Below are positions 20,660-30,814 of a stretch of DNA of 33,156 nucleotides, piece after piece (positions within the stretch are counted from its first letter, which is position 1; every line of letters starts with the position of its first letter). The DNA is from Nemertoderma westbladi (Eukaryota > Xenacoelomorpha > Nemertodermatida > Nemertodermatidae). Under the pieces are notes generated by a model, which was given only the letters and a program-made list of their open reading frames with translations, was not told the DNA's origin and made no database searches. The DNA is taken from assembly GCA_032718475.1 (NCBI GenBank), contig JAUCBJ010006549.1, forward strand, positions 1-33,156, given 5' to 3'. The position numbers and the translations under genes are program-made.

Positions 20660-21578
20660 TCCAATAATTAATGAAAATGATTTTTTTTTACAAATTATTT
20701 ATTATAATAATGTAATATTAATTAATAGTTAGTTGTATTAATTCCGGCATTATTCACTAAAGTAAGTCTACAGATTACATTTTGAATCAATTATTATTCT
20801 TCTTTTAGTTGCTTTTTAAGTCTTTAGCTTGTTGAAATTGCCTTCGTTTATCTTTGTTGAGATTAATAGAATATTAAATCGCATTTTACTCTGAAATTAG
20901 AACATTATTTTACGATAGAGAAAATTAAAAGAATTGATTTACGAACATATTTAAGTTGATTTGGCTACTGGAATACAATCTGTTAAGAATTGCATTTATT
21001 TTCACTTCGCTTCATAATTATGATATATTTTAATATTAAATTGTGCTACCGCCCGAATATACCCGGCTGACTTCAGCGGATTTTCACGTCAGCCTAACTT
21101 GGCTGTCGTAGCTACAGAACTACCGTGTGGTCCTTATCACGCCGGTCCTGGCTGAGTCAAGGATCGTGGTGTGGCTAAAATACCGGTCGTGGGTTTTACT
21201 TGTTGGATTTGGTGGAAATCGTGATGGGAAAGAAAGAATGAAAATTGAGGATTCACAATAGTGGAAAGCTCGTTTGGTAATCTAATATCCAGGAAAATAG
21301 AAATAGAAGACAATATCATCTCACATTATCTATGGTGATGTAGGACGATGTACAAACACCACCGGTAATCCTATCTATAAGCACAACAATATGAATCAAA
21401 CCGCAATTTATATAGTAACAAATCCAATATCAATATAATAATAACGCATTGACCGGCAGTTGTTCGCCTATCACTTAACACCCACCACCATGTAATATTA
21501 TATATTGCTTCATCTGTACAAACAGCACCCCTTCTTCGGTCCTATTGCCAGTGCAAGCTGCTCACCTTCCTATATTAT
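20660..21578. other. Intergenic sequence, no recognised gene
   Basis: AT-rich. A 7-bp inverted repeat, GGCTGAC/GTCAGCC, occurs near 21064-21093. Nothing else recognised. Confidence 0.45.
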
Positions 21579-21746
21579 CTGTGGGGCGAGCCACGAAGTG
21601 AGTGAGCCTTAGCGTAGTGGTACCATTAATCAACCTGTGGGGCGAGCCACGAAGTGAGTGAGCCTTAGCGTAGTGGTACCATTAATCAACCTGTGGGGCG
21701 AGCCACGAAGTGAGTGAGCCTTAGCGTAGTGGTACCATTAATCAAC
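21579..21746 (+). repeat. 56-bp unit repeated three times without change
   Basis: Units 21579-21634, 21635-21690 and 21691-21746 are identical by eye. Each contains GTGGGGCGAGCCACGAAGTG and AGTGAGCCTTAGCGTAGTGG. It is followed by three short CTGTCGTT-like repeats (21747-21768). Related words occur at 8310-8325 (complement) and 25278-25325, so the unit belongs to a dispersed family. Confidence 0.95.
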
Positions 21747-21768
21747 CTGTCGTTCTGTCGTTCTGTCG

Positions 21769-22771
21769 CGTCCAATTTTAAACGTTAATAACTCAGCCAA
21801 TCTTTGATGAAATCTATCCAAACTTGGTACACATGTTGTTTGGCAAAAGTTTAGAAATTTTCCAAGTAGAATTTCCGTGTGGCCTTCGAGAAGCTAAGAT
21901 AATAGCAGTTAATTAGTTAATTAAGTTGATTACGGTAAAAACACCATTTTCAACCTGCCTTTTAAAGGAAATTAATTGTTTTACAGTATAAGATTTAAAT
22001 AATTATACTTAAAAATTATACAGATGTAATCCACATACGCCATTCTATTATAGTTTTTAATTAGTTCAAGTGATTTGCTTTATTAATTGTGTCTTTAATT
22101 GATCTAAAGTAATTAAAACGTCATAAAAAATTGATTCTCATTAAATACTGCTCATTTATTGGCTAACATGCTGGTACGATGGAAGGATGTGTGTGTAAGG
22201 CAGCTATTTGCTGGGAATGATTATTGGTCAAGTCTCTGCTGGTGTGGAGCTAGCTGGCTTGGAGTTGTGGCTGTAGACTAACCAGAGAGGAATTGTACTG
22301 TAATAGGCAACCAGTATTGCTATTCCAGCCCAGACATCATTCTTGAAATCCAACATCCCAACATCCTTCCTGTATTGACTCTACTATAAGTGTTGTATTG
22401 CTATCTCAGGTAAATGACAGATATAATAACATAAATACAATCCATGGCATGGCTGTTGTGTAGGCTTCTGAAATAGTTTATTCCACAATGTATATGTCTG
22501 GTTATTTTTTAATTGAATTTTTGCAAAGTAGTAAAATTAATGTTCTTAAAAATAATATTATTATTTTATATGTAACCTAGGAAATTAGCTACATTTTTTC
22601 GCTGCAGCTTTAAGAGTGTACATTGATTTAATATTATTTCAATACCCATATTACTACATCGGCATAAGATGCGTTGGCGTTGTATCACACATCTCCACAT
22701 ATCACACATCTCCACATAGATGTATCAACAGTTACTCGCACAGTTTCGAAACTTCGCATAGTTATAACTGT
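21769..22771. other. Intergenic sequence, no recognised gene
   Basis: AT-rich, directly after the 56-bp triplication. The first ~130 bp may belong to the same repeat element, but no boundary could be set. No coding sequence recognised. Confidence 0.4.
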
Positions 22772-22909
22772 ATAAAGATCGTCAGTCTGCGTTTAGGAAA
22801 AATATTTTATGACAAAACAGGACAAGCGACGAGCGCAACGAGGCATATAATGAAGACGAGTACTGCGTTGACTAAATTGTTATATAAACCACCTGGCTTC
22901 ACATATTGA
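22772..22909 (+). repeat. Dispersed repeat, partial diverged copy
   Basis: Resembles the first ~130 bp of copy B, from ATAAAGATCGTC through TAATGAAGACGAGTACTGCG to CACCTGGCTTCACATATTGA. It lies directly upstream of copy B in the same orientation, so it looks like a truncated tandem copy. It is more diverged than A and B are from each other. Confidence 0.75.
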
Positions 22910-22947
22910 TCGCATCCCTAGTTATTATTATTATAAAGATCGTCCTA

Positions 22948-23316
22948 GCCTGCGTTTAAGAAATATATTTAAATACAAAACAGGACGAACGCAAAGAGGC
23001 TTATAATGAAAACGAGTACTGCGTTTATTATATTCCTATAAACCACCTGGCTTTGCATATTTAACGTGCGATTGGAAATAAGTTCGTGCTACCCTTCCGT
23101 GGGTGGTAGATGTCGCGGTTATGTATTGGTGGGTGGGGGGAGGGGGGGGGGGGGGGTGTGCAGATTAAAAGGGGTGAACACGTACTGTCCCCCTTTCTTT
23201 GATTAATTGGTGGTGTGGGTTAATATCTCATAACCTGATTTTGTGATACAGTCGCACAATTTTAATTTGTATCTCATAACTGGGCCTCGTGCTGCGCGAA
23301 GGCCCCACGAACGTGT
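22948..23316 (+). repeat. Dispersed repeat, copy B
   Basis: Matches 856-1226 over its whole length with few mismatches. The purine tract differs: here it is an interrupted G run (about 23130-23155) instead of a clean G26. Similarity to the neighbouring partial copy extends a little further upstream, to 22933 (ATAAAGATCGTC). Confidence 0.85.
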
Positions 23317-24990
23317 TACTCTGCTTATCCATTCCACATTCATCGGCTTTATATTTGTTTTGTGTTGACAACTTCTCTTTATCACTGTTACCACGTATGT
23401 CGTACATAACCATTGTCATCTAGTATCATCACATCACGCCATACTGTATTGGTTTCTTATATTATCCGTTAGTTCCTTCCACCAGACTAAGTATATGTTA
23501 TTACTAACACCGGCGAAAAAACAAAATAGTTAAATTAAGAAAATGTAAATGTGTTTTGAAAGTGTATCGAAGTATAATTTTTGTGGTAATTTGAACTAAA
23601 TCCATCATGCATAGCATACTCTCAGTAACTATTGTGTGAACAGTAGCACTGTTCAGTGAATTTATGTACCGAGCCTTTAGGGAGCGCAGCGAGGGAGGTG
23701 TACATAAATATACAAGGGCACTTATACTATTAATTGCAGTTACTGTACCGCGTACCGGGACCGGTACAGTAAATAATCTCACATTTAGTATTTGGCTATC
23801 ATCGATGGAGATTACTCAAGACGTGTTTAGAAGTTTATTGTTACCAGGCTAGTGAGTGATGATTACTTTGTACCGTTCCACAACCCTACAATTGGTACAT
23901 TGCGTGTCAGCGGAACTCTAATAAGTTGAAATAATGTAATAAAGTAATTATTTAATTAGTAGCTTTACGACTTGTTACTTTTGAGAAAACGTTTGGTGCC
24001 GCTTTCAAACCTTTGCTTGTACTTTTTGAATTTTGAAGTAATTGATTAACAGCATACATTGTTATTGTTTGATCACCGAAAATTGCACTTAATTACTATT
24101 TACATAACCGTGTAAAGTATAACTTTACAGTGTGCTGATATGATTTTATAATATTATTTGTTTCACGAGCTTTTAATACTAACGGCGTTGAGTAACTTTA
24201 AAGTAACATTAGAAAACAAAATTATAATTTAAATAATTTTGTTTAATAAAAATATTTAAAGAATAGCTTAATGAATAGATGCTGATTTCAATTCCAATTT
24301 TTTAAACAGATTTGATGACATTATTATTATATATTACAAATAGAGAGTTGATCCCTTCATTGGCATCAGTGGCAGTGCTACACTGCCCCCTTCTGCTTCT
24401 AGTCCTTCTGCTTTAGCTTTGAACCAACCAACCATGTGAAATAGATACAGTAAGTGGTTGCAGTTATACCTACAAAATGTTGTTACTATGCAATAATTTA
24501 TACTAAGTACGCACGACAAGAATGGTAATGGTTCTCATATTACCGAAGACAGCCTTGTAATTACTTTTTTGTCTGACTGTACTGTACTTGGTACTTCCAT
24601 TCTAATGTAATGTTAACTTTAATTTCCAATTGTAACTTGAGACACCTGAAATAACCTTTCACTTCAGTATTTCTAATCTATTCAGCAATTAGCACTTTCT
24701 TTGTTCTTAATGGGTTTACTAGTCGGTAATATTGACAAATTTACCCATTTAATCGTATATTGTATTCTTTATGGGATTGGAATGAGGTACAGGTATAAAT
24801 AGTGCTCTTTTTGAGAATAGTAAAGTAAACTATTCGCTAACAAGTTGCTAAATATTCGAGATATGAAAACAATCAAAGAAACAGGCTACATTTCTGTCAT
24901 GTGTGTTCCAAAAAATAGGGTTTTGCGGTTTGCCAAAAAAATATTATAATGATTTATGCCTTTGACGTTGATTCAATATGAGGAGATGTA
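23317..24990. other. Intergenic sequence, no recognised gene
   Basis: AT-rich with scattered short chance ORFs. Near 23670-23700 there is a CpG-containing GGGAGCGCAGCGAGGGAGG. No conserved protein or RNA recognised. Confidence 0.5.
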
Positions 24991-24998
24991 AAAATATA

Positions 24999-25263
24999 CA
25001 GTGCCGGCGTTAGGGTCCGCCCCCCCCCCCCCCTTAGACGCGCCCCTGAGTATACCTAACTCACCCAGCCCCTTTGGTCTGGCTCTGTTGCCATGGCTCA
25101 TATTGAAGTATTGGCTATGTGGGGCCCTGGTGTGCTCGGGGCCCCGGCGTGCTCTGGACCCCGGCGTGCTCGGGGCCCCGGCGGGCTCGGGGCCCCGGCG
25201 TGCTCGCCCCCCCCCCCCCCCCCCCCCCGATCGGGGGGTTCGGGGGCCCTAACGCCGCCACTG
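24999..25263. mobile_element. hAT-like MITE with 8-bp target-site duplication
   Basis: The left end CAGTGCCGGCGTTAGGG and the complement of the right end CAGTGGCGGCGTTAGGG form a 17-bp terminal inverted repeat with one mismatch. The element is flanked by identical AAAATATA (24991-24998 and 25264-25271). An 8-bp duplication and CAGTG-type ends fit the hAT superfamily. At 265 bp it has no transposase and would depend on one supplied elsewhere. The interior carries C14 (25020-25033), a 17-bp GC minisatellite and C22 (25207-25228). Proline-rich ORFs over it are chance products of these repeats. Confidence 0.88.
25132..25206 (+). repeat. 17-bp GC-rich minisatellite inside the MITE
   Basis: Four units of GTGCTCGGGGCCCCGGC (variants GTGCTCTGG and GGGCTCGGG) and a partial fifth. 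Each contains the palindrome CGGGGCCCCG. It leads straight into the C22 tract. Confidence 0.92.
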
Positions 25264-25271
25264 AAAATATA

Positions 25272-26619
25272 TATAATACACGAAGTGGGGACTTCGCGCA
25301 GCACGAAGTTGGCGAAGCCTTAGCGAATTGACACTGTTAGGGGGTGGGTCAATTTATGCAAATAGTTGTCGTTGTCACGTTGGCTCCTCTGCACGTAGGC
25401 ACGTACAGTATTGTATTGCAGGCTGCTTGCTTAGAATACTTAACAAGGCATTTTCTTGCGCAATATGCTTCCAATTTAAAGATTTTGCAAAGATGTTTCC
25501 TGGAATTTTACTGATTGTGGGTTGCAGTAAATTAGAAACGTAAGTGGCATCGCTACTAAAGTGACATTAGCGCTTCAGTGGAGTGGGCAGCTGCGATGGT
25601 AATTCCTAGGCAGTGGACCGGGAATAGAGACATGGAGTGGGGTGGGGGGGGGGGGGGGGGTGCTCAGGCCCAACCGGGTGTAGTTAATGTCATACGCTAG
25701 TGCTCCCACATTGCCTGATGCTAATTTACGACCTTACAACCCTAGAGGTCCGATCATTCTCTCTCCTTTCATCCCTGGTTTCATACGCGTGTGTCACCGC
25801 GCCACCCCTTCTTCCGTCAGACGCTTACCGGAACATTATTGTCAGCCTTACTATATCGATGACAAACGTCTCTAGGTATTTAATACAATAACGCATAATC
25901 TTTCCTCATGAAACTAAAGAAATCTCACCAAATTATATATTTCATGCTTTAGGATATTTAATATATTATTTACTTACTGTATTAATGTTATCTATTGTTT
26001 GTGACGCAACCAAGGTGACGGTAAAGCATATTCAAGTTTTAGGACCACTTTAATTGTAAAGTCACACTGACTAGTCTAGAACTGTAACGTTTTATACCCG
26101 GAATACTACAGTATCTAACTTTCCGCCCGTGTCACACTGTCACTGAATTATGGCGATATTTAGTTTCTTTTTAATTAAACATCATCGACCTTCATCTTTT
26201 CAGCACTATTTCTATTAGGTTATTTTTGGCACTTGTTAATTTCATTAAATAGGCAAATTTATGCGAATTCAACCACAATCTGAACTATGATGCTATTTTT
26301 TTCTCAACTATAATGAACGAATTCTTGAAAAATCGTTCGGAATAGAATTGAATTTGCTATATTTGATTGAAATAAAGTAACACCGTATTTCATTTATGCT
26401 GAACCCATTGTTGAGATATTGTCTTTTAAAAATTAGCAATCATAAATATGCCCAAATTTTAACATCGTTTTGAGAAAATCGTGTTTGATGATTAGAGACT
26501 TTAAACATTCTCTCAGATTTTATGTATTTGGAGGGATTATTTGCTACTTCAAAGCAAAACTAATAGAAATTTAAGTGCATGTGAAATCAGGTATAGGGTC
26601 CGGGTCTTCAGCGAACGTA
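25272..26619. other. Intergenic sequence with G17 tract
   Basis: Begins with a short stretch (25278-25325) containing CACGAAGT and GCGAAGCCTTAGCG, related to the 56-bp repeat. A G17 tract lies at 25644-25660. Otherwise AT-rich with no recognised gene. Confidence 0.45.
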
Positions 26620-27120
26620 CCTTTTGACATTGAGATGTCTCATGTTCAATGCACTGTCTATCTAGCTGACTCTCTGTTTATCTGTCTGTGTGACAAAAAA
26701 TATGAAAGCAACACCTCCGTATTACTTTTTCCGCTATAGGGATTTTCTTTGTAGGTGATTTCAATTCCAATGTCAGATTTCATTTCACGTTGTTCAAAAT
26801 CTGGAATGGATAGTCAGTCAGTGAGTCTGTCTGTTAGTCAGTCTATCTGTCTGGCAGTCAAAGATTTTTGTTTAGGAGTTTTCTGATCTACGATCACCTC
26901 TGATGTCAGCCTTAACGTTTGACGGACTATACTGTCTGTCAGTCAGTCCGTCAAAATTTAGGAAAGCACACCACCTTGCTAAAATTATTGCTATACGGGT
27001 TTTCATGGACGTTGATTTCGTTTTCGACGTCTGTTTTCAAATTTTTCCACCATCGTGTCGGTCTATATGCCTAAGTCTGTCTGCCAAAATATAACCGATA
27101 GACAAAAGGACTGACACAGA
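26620..27120. repeat. Diverged repeat region rich in CTGTCTGTCAGTCAG
   Basis: Runs of TCTGTCTG and CAGTCAGT words (about 26655-26690, 26810-26860, 26930-26955, 27070-27085) alternate with two or three diverged copies of a ~90-bp segment. Compare GAAAGCAACACCTCCGTATT at about 26704 with GAAAGCACACCACCTTGCTA at about 26963; each is followed by GGGATTTTC- or GGGTTTTCATGG-like sequence. This looks like an old tandem repeat. Non-coding. Confidence 0.45.
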
Positions 27121-27229
27121 CTGTTAATTTAGAATCCATCAAATGTTAAAACAAAATTAACATTGGAAATTAAATCACCGACCAGGAAAACCTCTATAGC
27201 AAATATTTAAGCGGTGGTGGTGGGTCAAA

Positions 27230-27367
27230 TGGCGGGGTAGCTCAGTTGGTTGAGCGCCGGGCCTGCAATCTATTGGTTGTAGGTTCAGCCCCGCAAGGGT
27301 CCACTCTGCCTTTGAGGAGCCTTCGGGTCGCCTCCGGCTTCGGCCGACTGTTTGCTTGCTTGCTTTT
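27230..27367 (+). mobile_element. Compact tRNA-derived SINE with exact 12-bp target-site duplication
   Basis: 138 bp. The tRNA-like head GGCGGGGTAGCTCAGTTGG contains a good A-box (TAGCTCAGTTGG) and a D-stem GCTC/GAGC. The B-box region is GGTTCAGCCCC, one base off consensus. A short GC-rich body (CTTCGGGTCGCCTCCGGC) follows, ending in TTGCTTGCTTGC and T5. TGGTGGGTCAAA stands at both 27218-27229 and 27368-27379. Head, body, simple-repeat tail and exact duplication make this a recent SINE insertion. The anticodon stem does not pair well, so it is not a tRNA gene. Confidence 0.88.
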
Positions 27368-27379
27368 TGGTGGGTCAAA

Positions 27380-27954
27380 ATCACTAAAAGTGACCAAAAC
27401 TAAACATAAACATTAGACACGACGTAACTTTTGACTTCCTCGATCATTTCCAATAATTATAATCTTAAAATGACCGGCATTTTTTGGTGTTATTGAACAC
27501 CATTTTTTGCAACGCTACCTTGTATTAATTTTTCTGAATATCTGCGCGAATTCGAAAAAACATAGATTTTCAGTTTAGACACTCAATACCTATATCAATA
27601 TCTATATACCATTTGATTGTCCAATGTATCTAAGTTACGTCTATCAGGACGAACTTACAATACGAACATAAAATCAATTTGTTTAAAGCAGACACCGGGA
27701 ATGGAATCACTCACCGTTTGTGTTTATTTCCGCATTCGGGCCACATGAAATATGGTGCTCTCTTACGTAAATCGAATTCTATGTTTATTAATTTCAGGTT
27801 TATTTATATATACATTATATTGTCGCTTTCTTCATATCTCCCAAGTGGCTCAAGCCTATCAGTAGTGCCTCATAGGTAACGACCTGCAGGGCCGGCAGCT
27901 AAACCGACATTTTAGCTCTACCTACATGTTGTAAATAAATAATGCGTATACACG
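27380..27954. other. Unique sequence between the SINE and the 27-bp array
   Basis: AT-rich, no gene recognised. It ends where the first 27-bp unit begins, at GCGCATAAACATTACC. Confidence 0.5.
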
Positions 27955-29425
27955 GCGCATAAACATTACCACGCCTTGAGTGCCCATAAACAGTACCACG
28001 TCTTGAGTGCCCATAAACAGTACCACGCCTTGAGTGCCCATAAACAGTACCACGCCTTGAGTGCCCATACAGTACCACGCCTTGAGTGCCCATAAACAGT
28101 ACCACGCCTTGAGTGTCCATACAGTACCACGCCTTGAGTGCCCATAAACAGTACCACGCCTTGAAGGCCCATACAGTACCACGCCTTGAGTGCCCATAAG
28201 CAGTACCACGCCTTGAGTGCCCATAAACAGTACCATGCCTTGAGTGTCCATAAACAGTACCACGCCTTGAGTGCCCATAAACAGTACCACGCCTTGAGTG
28301 CCCATACAGTACCACGCATTGAGTGCCCATAAACAGTACCACGCCTTGAGTGTCCATACAGTACCACGCCTTGAGTGCCCATAAACAGTACCACGCCTTG
28401 AGTGCCCATACAGTACCACGCCTTGAGTGCCCATAAGCAGTAACACGCCCTGAGTGCCCATAAACAGTACCACGCCTTGAGTGTCCATAAACAGTACCAC
28501 GCCTTGAGTGCCCATAAACAGTACCACGCCTTGAGTGCCCATACAGTACCACGTCTTGAGTGCCCATAAACAGTACCACGCCTTGAGTTCCCATAAACAG
28601 TACCACGCCTTGAGTGCCAATAAACAGTACCACGCCTTGAGTGCCCATAAACAGTACCACGCCTTGAATGCCCATAAAAAGTACCACGCCTTGAGTGCCC
28701 ATAAACAGTACCACGTATTGAGTGCCCATAAACAGTACCACGCCTTGAGTGCCCATAAACAGTACCACGCCTTGAGTGCCCATAAACAGTACCACGCCTT
28801 GAGGGCCCATAAACAGTACCACGCCTTGAGTGCCCATACAGTACCACGCCTTGAGAGCCCATACAGTACCACGCCTTGAATGCCCATAAACAGTACCATG
28901 CCTTGAGTGCCCATAAGCAGCACCACGCCTTGAGTGCCCATAAACAGTACCACGCCTTGAGTGCCCATAAACAGTACCGCGCCTTGAATGCCCATAAACA
29001 GTACCACGCCTTGAGTGCCCATAAACAGTACCACGCATTGAGTGCCCATAAACAGTACCATGCCTTGAGTGCCCATAAACAGTACCACGCCTTGAGTGCC
29101 CATAAACAGTACCACGCCTTGAGTGCCCATAAACAGTACCACGCCTTGAGGGCCCATAAACAGTACCACGCCTTGAGTGCCCATACAGTACCACCCTTGA
29201 GTGCCCATACAGTACCACGCCTTGAGTGCCCATAAACAGTACCACGCTTTGAGTGCCCATACAGTACCACGCCTTGAATGCCCATAAACAGTACCACGAC
29301 TTGAGTGCCCATAAACAGTACCACGCCTTGAGTGCCCATAAACATTACCACGCCTTGAGTGCCCATAAACAGTACCACGCCTTGAGTGCCCATAAACAGT
29401 ACCACGCTTTGAGTGCCCATAAACA
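27955..29425 (+). repeat. 27/25-bp minisatellite array, left block (~55 units)
   Basis: Head-to-tail units containing CATAAACAGTACCACGCC then TTGAGTGCC. The standard unit is 27 bp; a 25-bp variant lacks two A (CATACAG). The two lengths alternate in patterns forming higher-order repeats: a nine-unit, 237-bp block (three short, six long) occurs at 28063-28299 and 28300-28536. Further right, shared variants recur at 320 bp (12 units). Because 27 is a multiple of 3, long ORFs are open on both strands with nine-residue periods; they are artefacts of periodicity. The array is interrupted by a LINE and resumes at 32563. Confidence 0.98.
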
Positions 29426-30814
29426 ATTCTTTGAGTCCCTTTCCTGATGACCTTTCTGGACCAAACCCTGGGTCACCAGGGAGGCCAGATTGTGATGGGG
29501 AGAGGGATTCTGGAGTTGGAGGCTACTCTCATGTTCCACCCCGACCAACAAAGCCATTGGTGAATCTGAGGCAAGTCACTAGACTAGCCTCAGTAAGCAC
29601 CCTAACACTCGGGTCCCCAATGCGACAAGGTGAGCTGACTGCCTTGGCAGATAAGCTTTCTCTTAGCGCAGTGGGTGTTCAAGAGCACCGAATGCAGACT
29701 GGACAGACTGATGAGGTTCTGATTAAGGACATGGGGGGCGGTTGGCGACTCGCCCTCGCGTCAGCAGATGATAGTGGCAATGGTGGAATTGGTCTATTGA
29801 TGAATCCAACTGCACATGCAGCATTGGACAAAATAGACCAAATATCTAACAGCATCATCCGTTGCCCCTTCTCATGTTCTGGTGGAAGACTGGCTAAGAA
29901 GTTTCCTAAGGTGGTTCTGATTGTGTGCTACTCTCCAACTAGTGTTGCCCCTGTAGAGGAGGTGGAAAATTTCTACCACAATCTACAAGCAGCTACTGAT
30001 GGAGTGGATCAGCATGCATTCTTAACATTCCTGGGAGACTTTAATGCAAGTCTGCATCAATCACCTACATCGCCCTGTGTCTATAGCAATAATGTTAACC
30101 GAAATTCTGTCCATCTTCAGGATTTTATCTCTGGAAATGGATTGTTTTCGGCTGGAACCCAGTTCAAGAAGCGAACTGGAAAGCTATGGACTCATAGTGG
30201 ACCCAGTGGTCACAAGTCCCAGATAGACCATATTCTGTTTCGTAGGAAATACAGGAGCTCTATACAAGACTGTAATGCATTTACACTTCGACCCTTCTCC
30301 AGTGATCACCGCCTTATTGTGGCCAAGGTAAGACTTAGTCTGCGTGCTAGCAGAACAACGAAATCTGCCTTGCCGCGGCATGACTGGTCCTCTCTGTTGC
30401 AACAGCCAAGTGTGAGATCCAGCTTCACACTACAGCTGAGCAACAGGTATGAGGCTCTTGCCTCTGAGGCGGCAGATCACTGTGAGGGCTATACTGCCTT
30501 AACAGAAGCAGTTAAGTTAGCAGCTGCAGAAACAGTTCCTGTATACCCTCGAAACAGGAAAAGGGCCCCCTGGACTGACAACAACATTCAGAAGTGCCGA
30601 AATGACCTTCATAAGGCGCAGAAAGAGTCCCGACTCAAACAGACTACAGCGGCCAAGAATGCAGTTAAGGCTGCATCTAGGTCCCTGAACAGGCAGTACT
30701 CTGTTAATCTACAGGAGCTAATAAACCAACAGGTTGATGCCATCAATGATGCTGGCGACAGCAGGCAATCATCCCAGGCATGGAAGTCGATCAATCTGCT
30801 TACTGGGCGGAAAA
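29426..30814 (+). pseudogene. LINE ORF, apurinic-endonuclease-like portion
   Basis: Frame from 29413 (that ATG lies in the array, so the native start is unknown). Motifs of the APE-like endonuclease that nicks target DNA: GVQEHRMQ (E91 of the open frame), GGIGLLM, VCYSPTS, LGDFNAS (D209, N211), SQIDHILF (D272, H273) and SSDHRLI (D298, H299). The usual N-terminal Asn motif (TWNV-like) is not evident; ASVSTL stands there instead. A basic linker follows (about 300-470). The frame is lost at the AAAA run 30811-30814: the next domain continues one base later, consistent with one extra A. The frame then stops at 30838-30840. Confidence 0.88.

Noticed and set aside
22385-22415. Possible exon end with donor CTCAG/GTAAAT near 22410
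   Set aside because: No adjoining open frame with recognisable protein and no matching acceptor; a single donor-like word is expected by chance.
25001-25331. Proline/glycine-rich overlapping ORFs
   Set aside because: They translate a poly(C) tract and a 17-bp GC repeat within a MITE.
27230-27305. Functional tRNA gene
   Set aside because: A- and B-box-like sequences are present but the anticodon stem does not pair and the element has SINE tail and target duplication. The tRNA-like heads at 17550-17610, 20275-20340 and 13325-13400 fail likewise.
27899-29426. Long ORFs on both strands (450-490 codons) with nine-residue repeats such as YGHSRRGTV
   Set aside because: Consequence of a 27-bp unit, a multiple of three, without stops in several frames. 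Frames shift at each 25-bp unit, and both strands are equally open.
30734-30810. ATG at 30734 as the start of an independent RT ORF
   Set aside because: Codons before about 30811 are out of frame with the recognisable LINE protein; the endonuclease frame covers this stretch, so the ATG is incidental.
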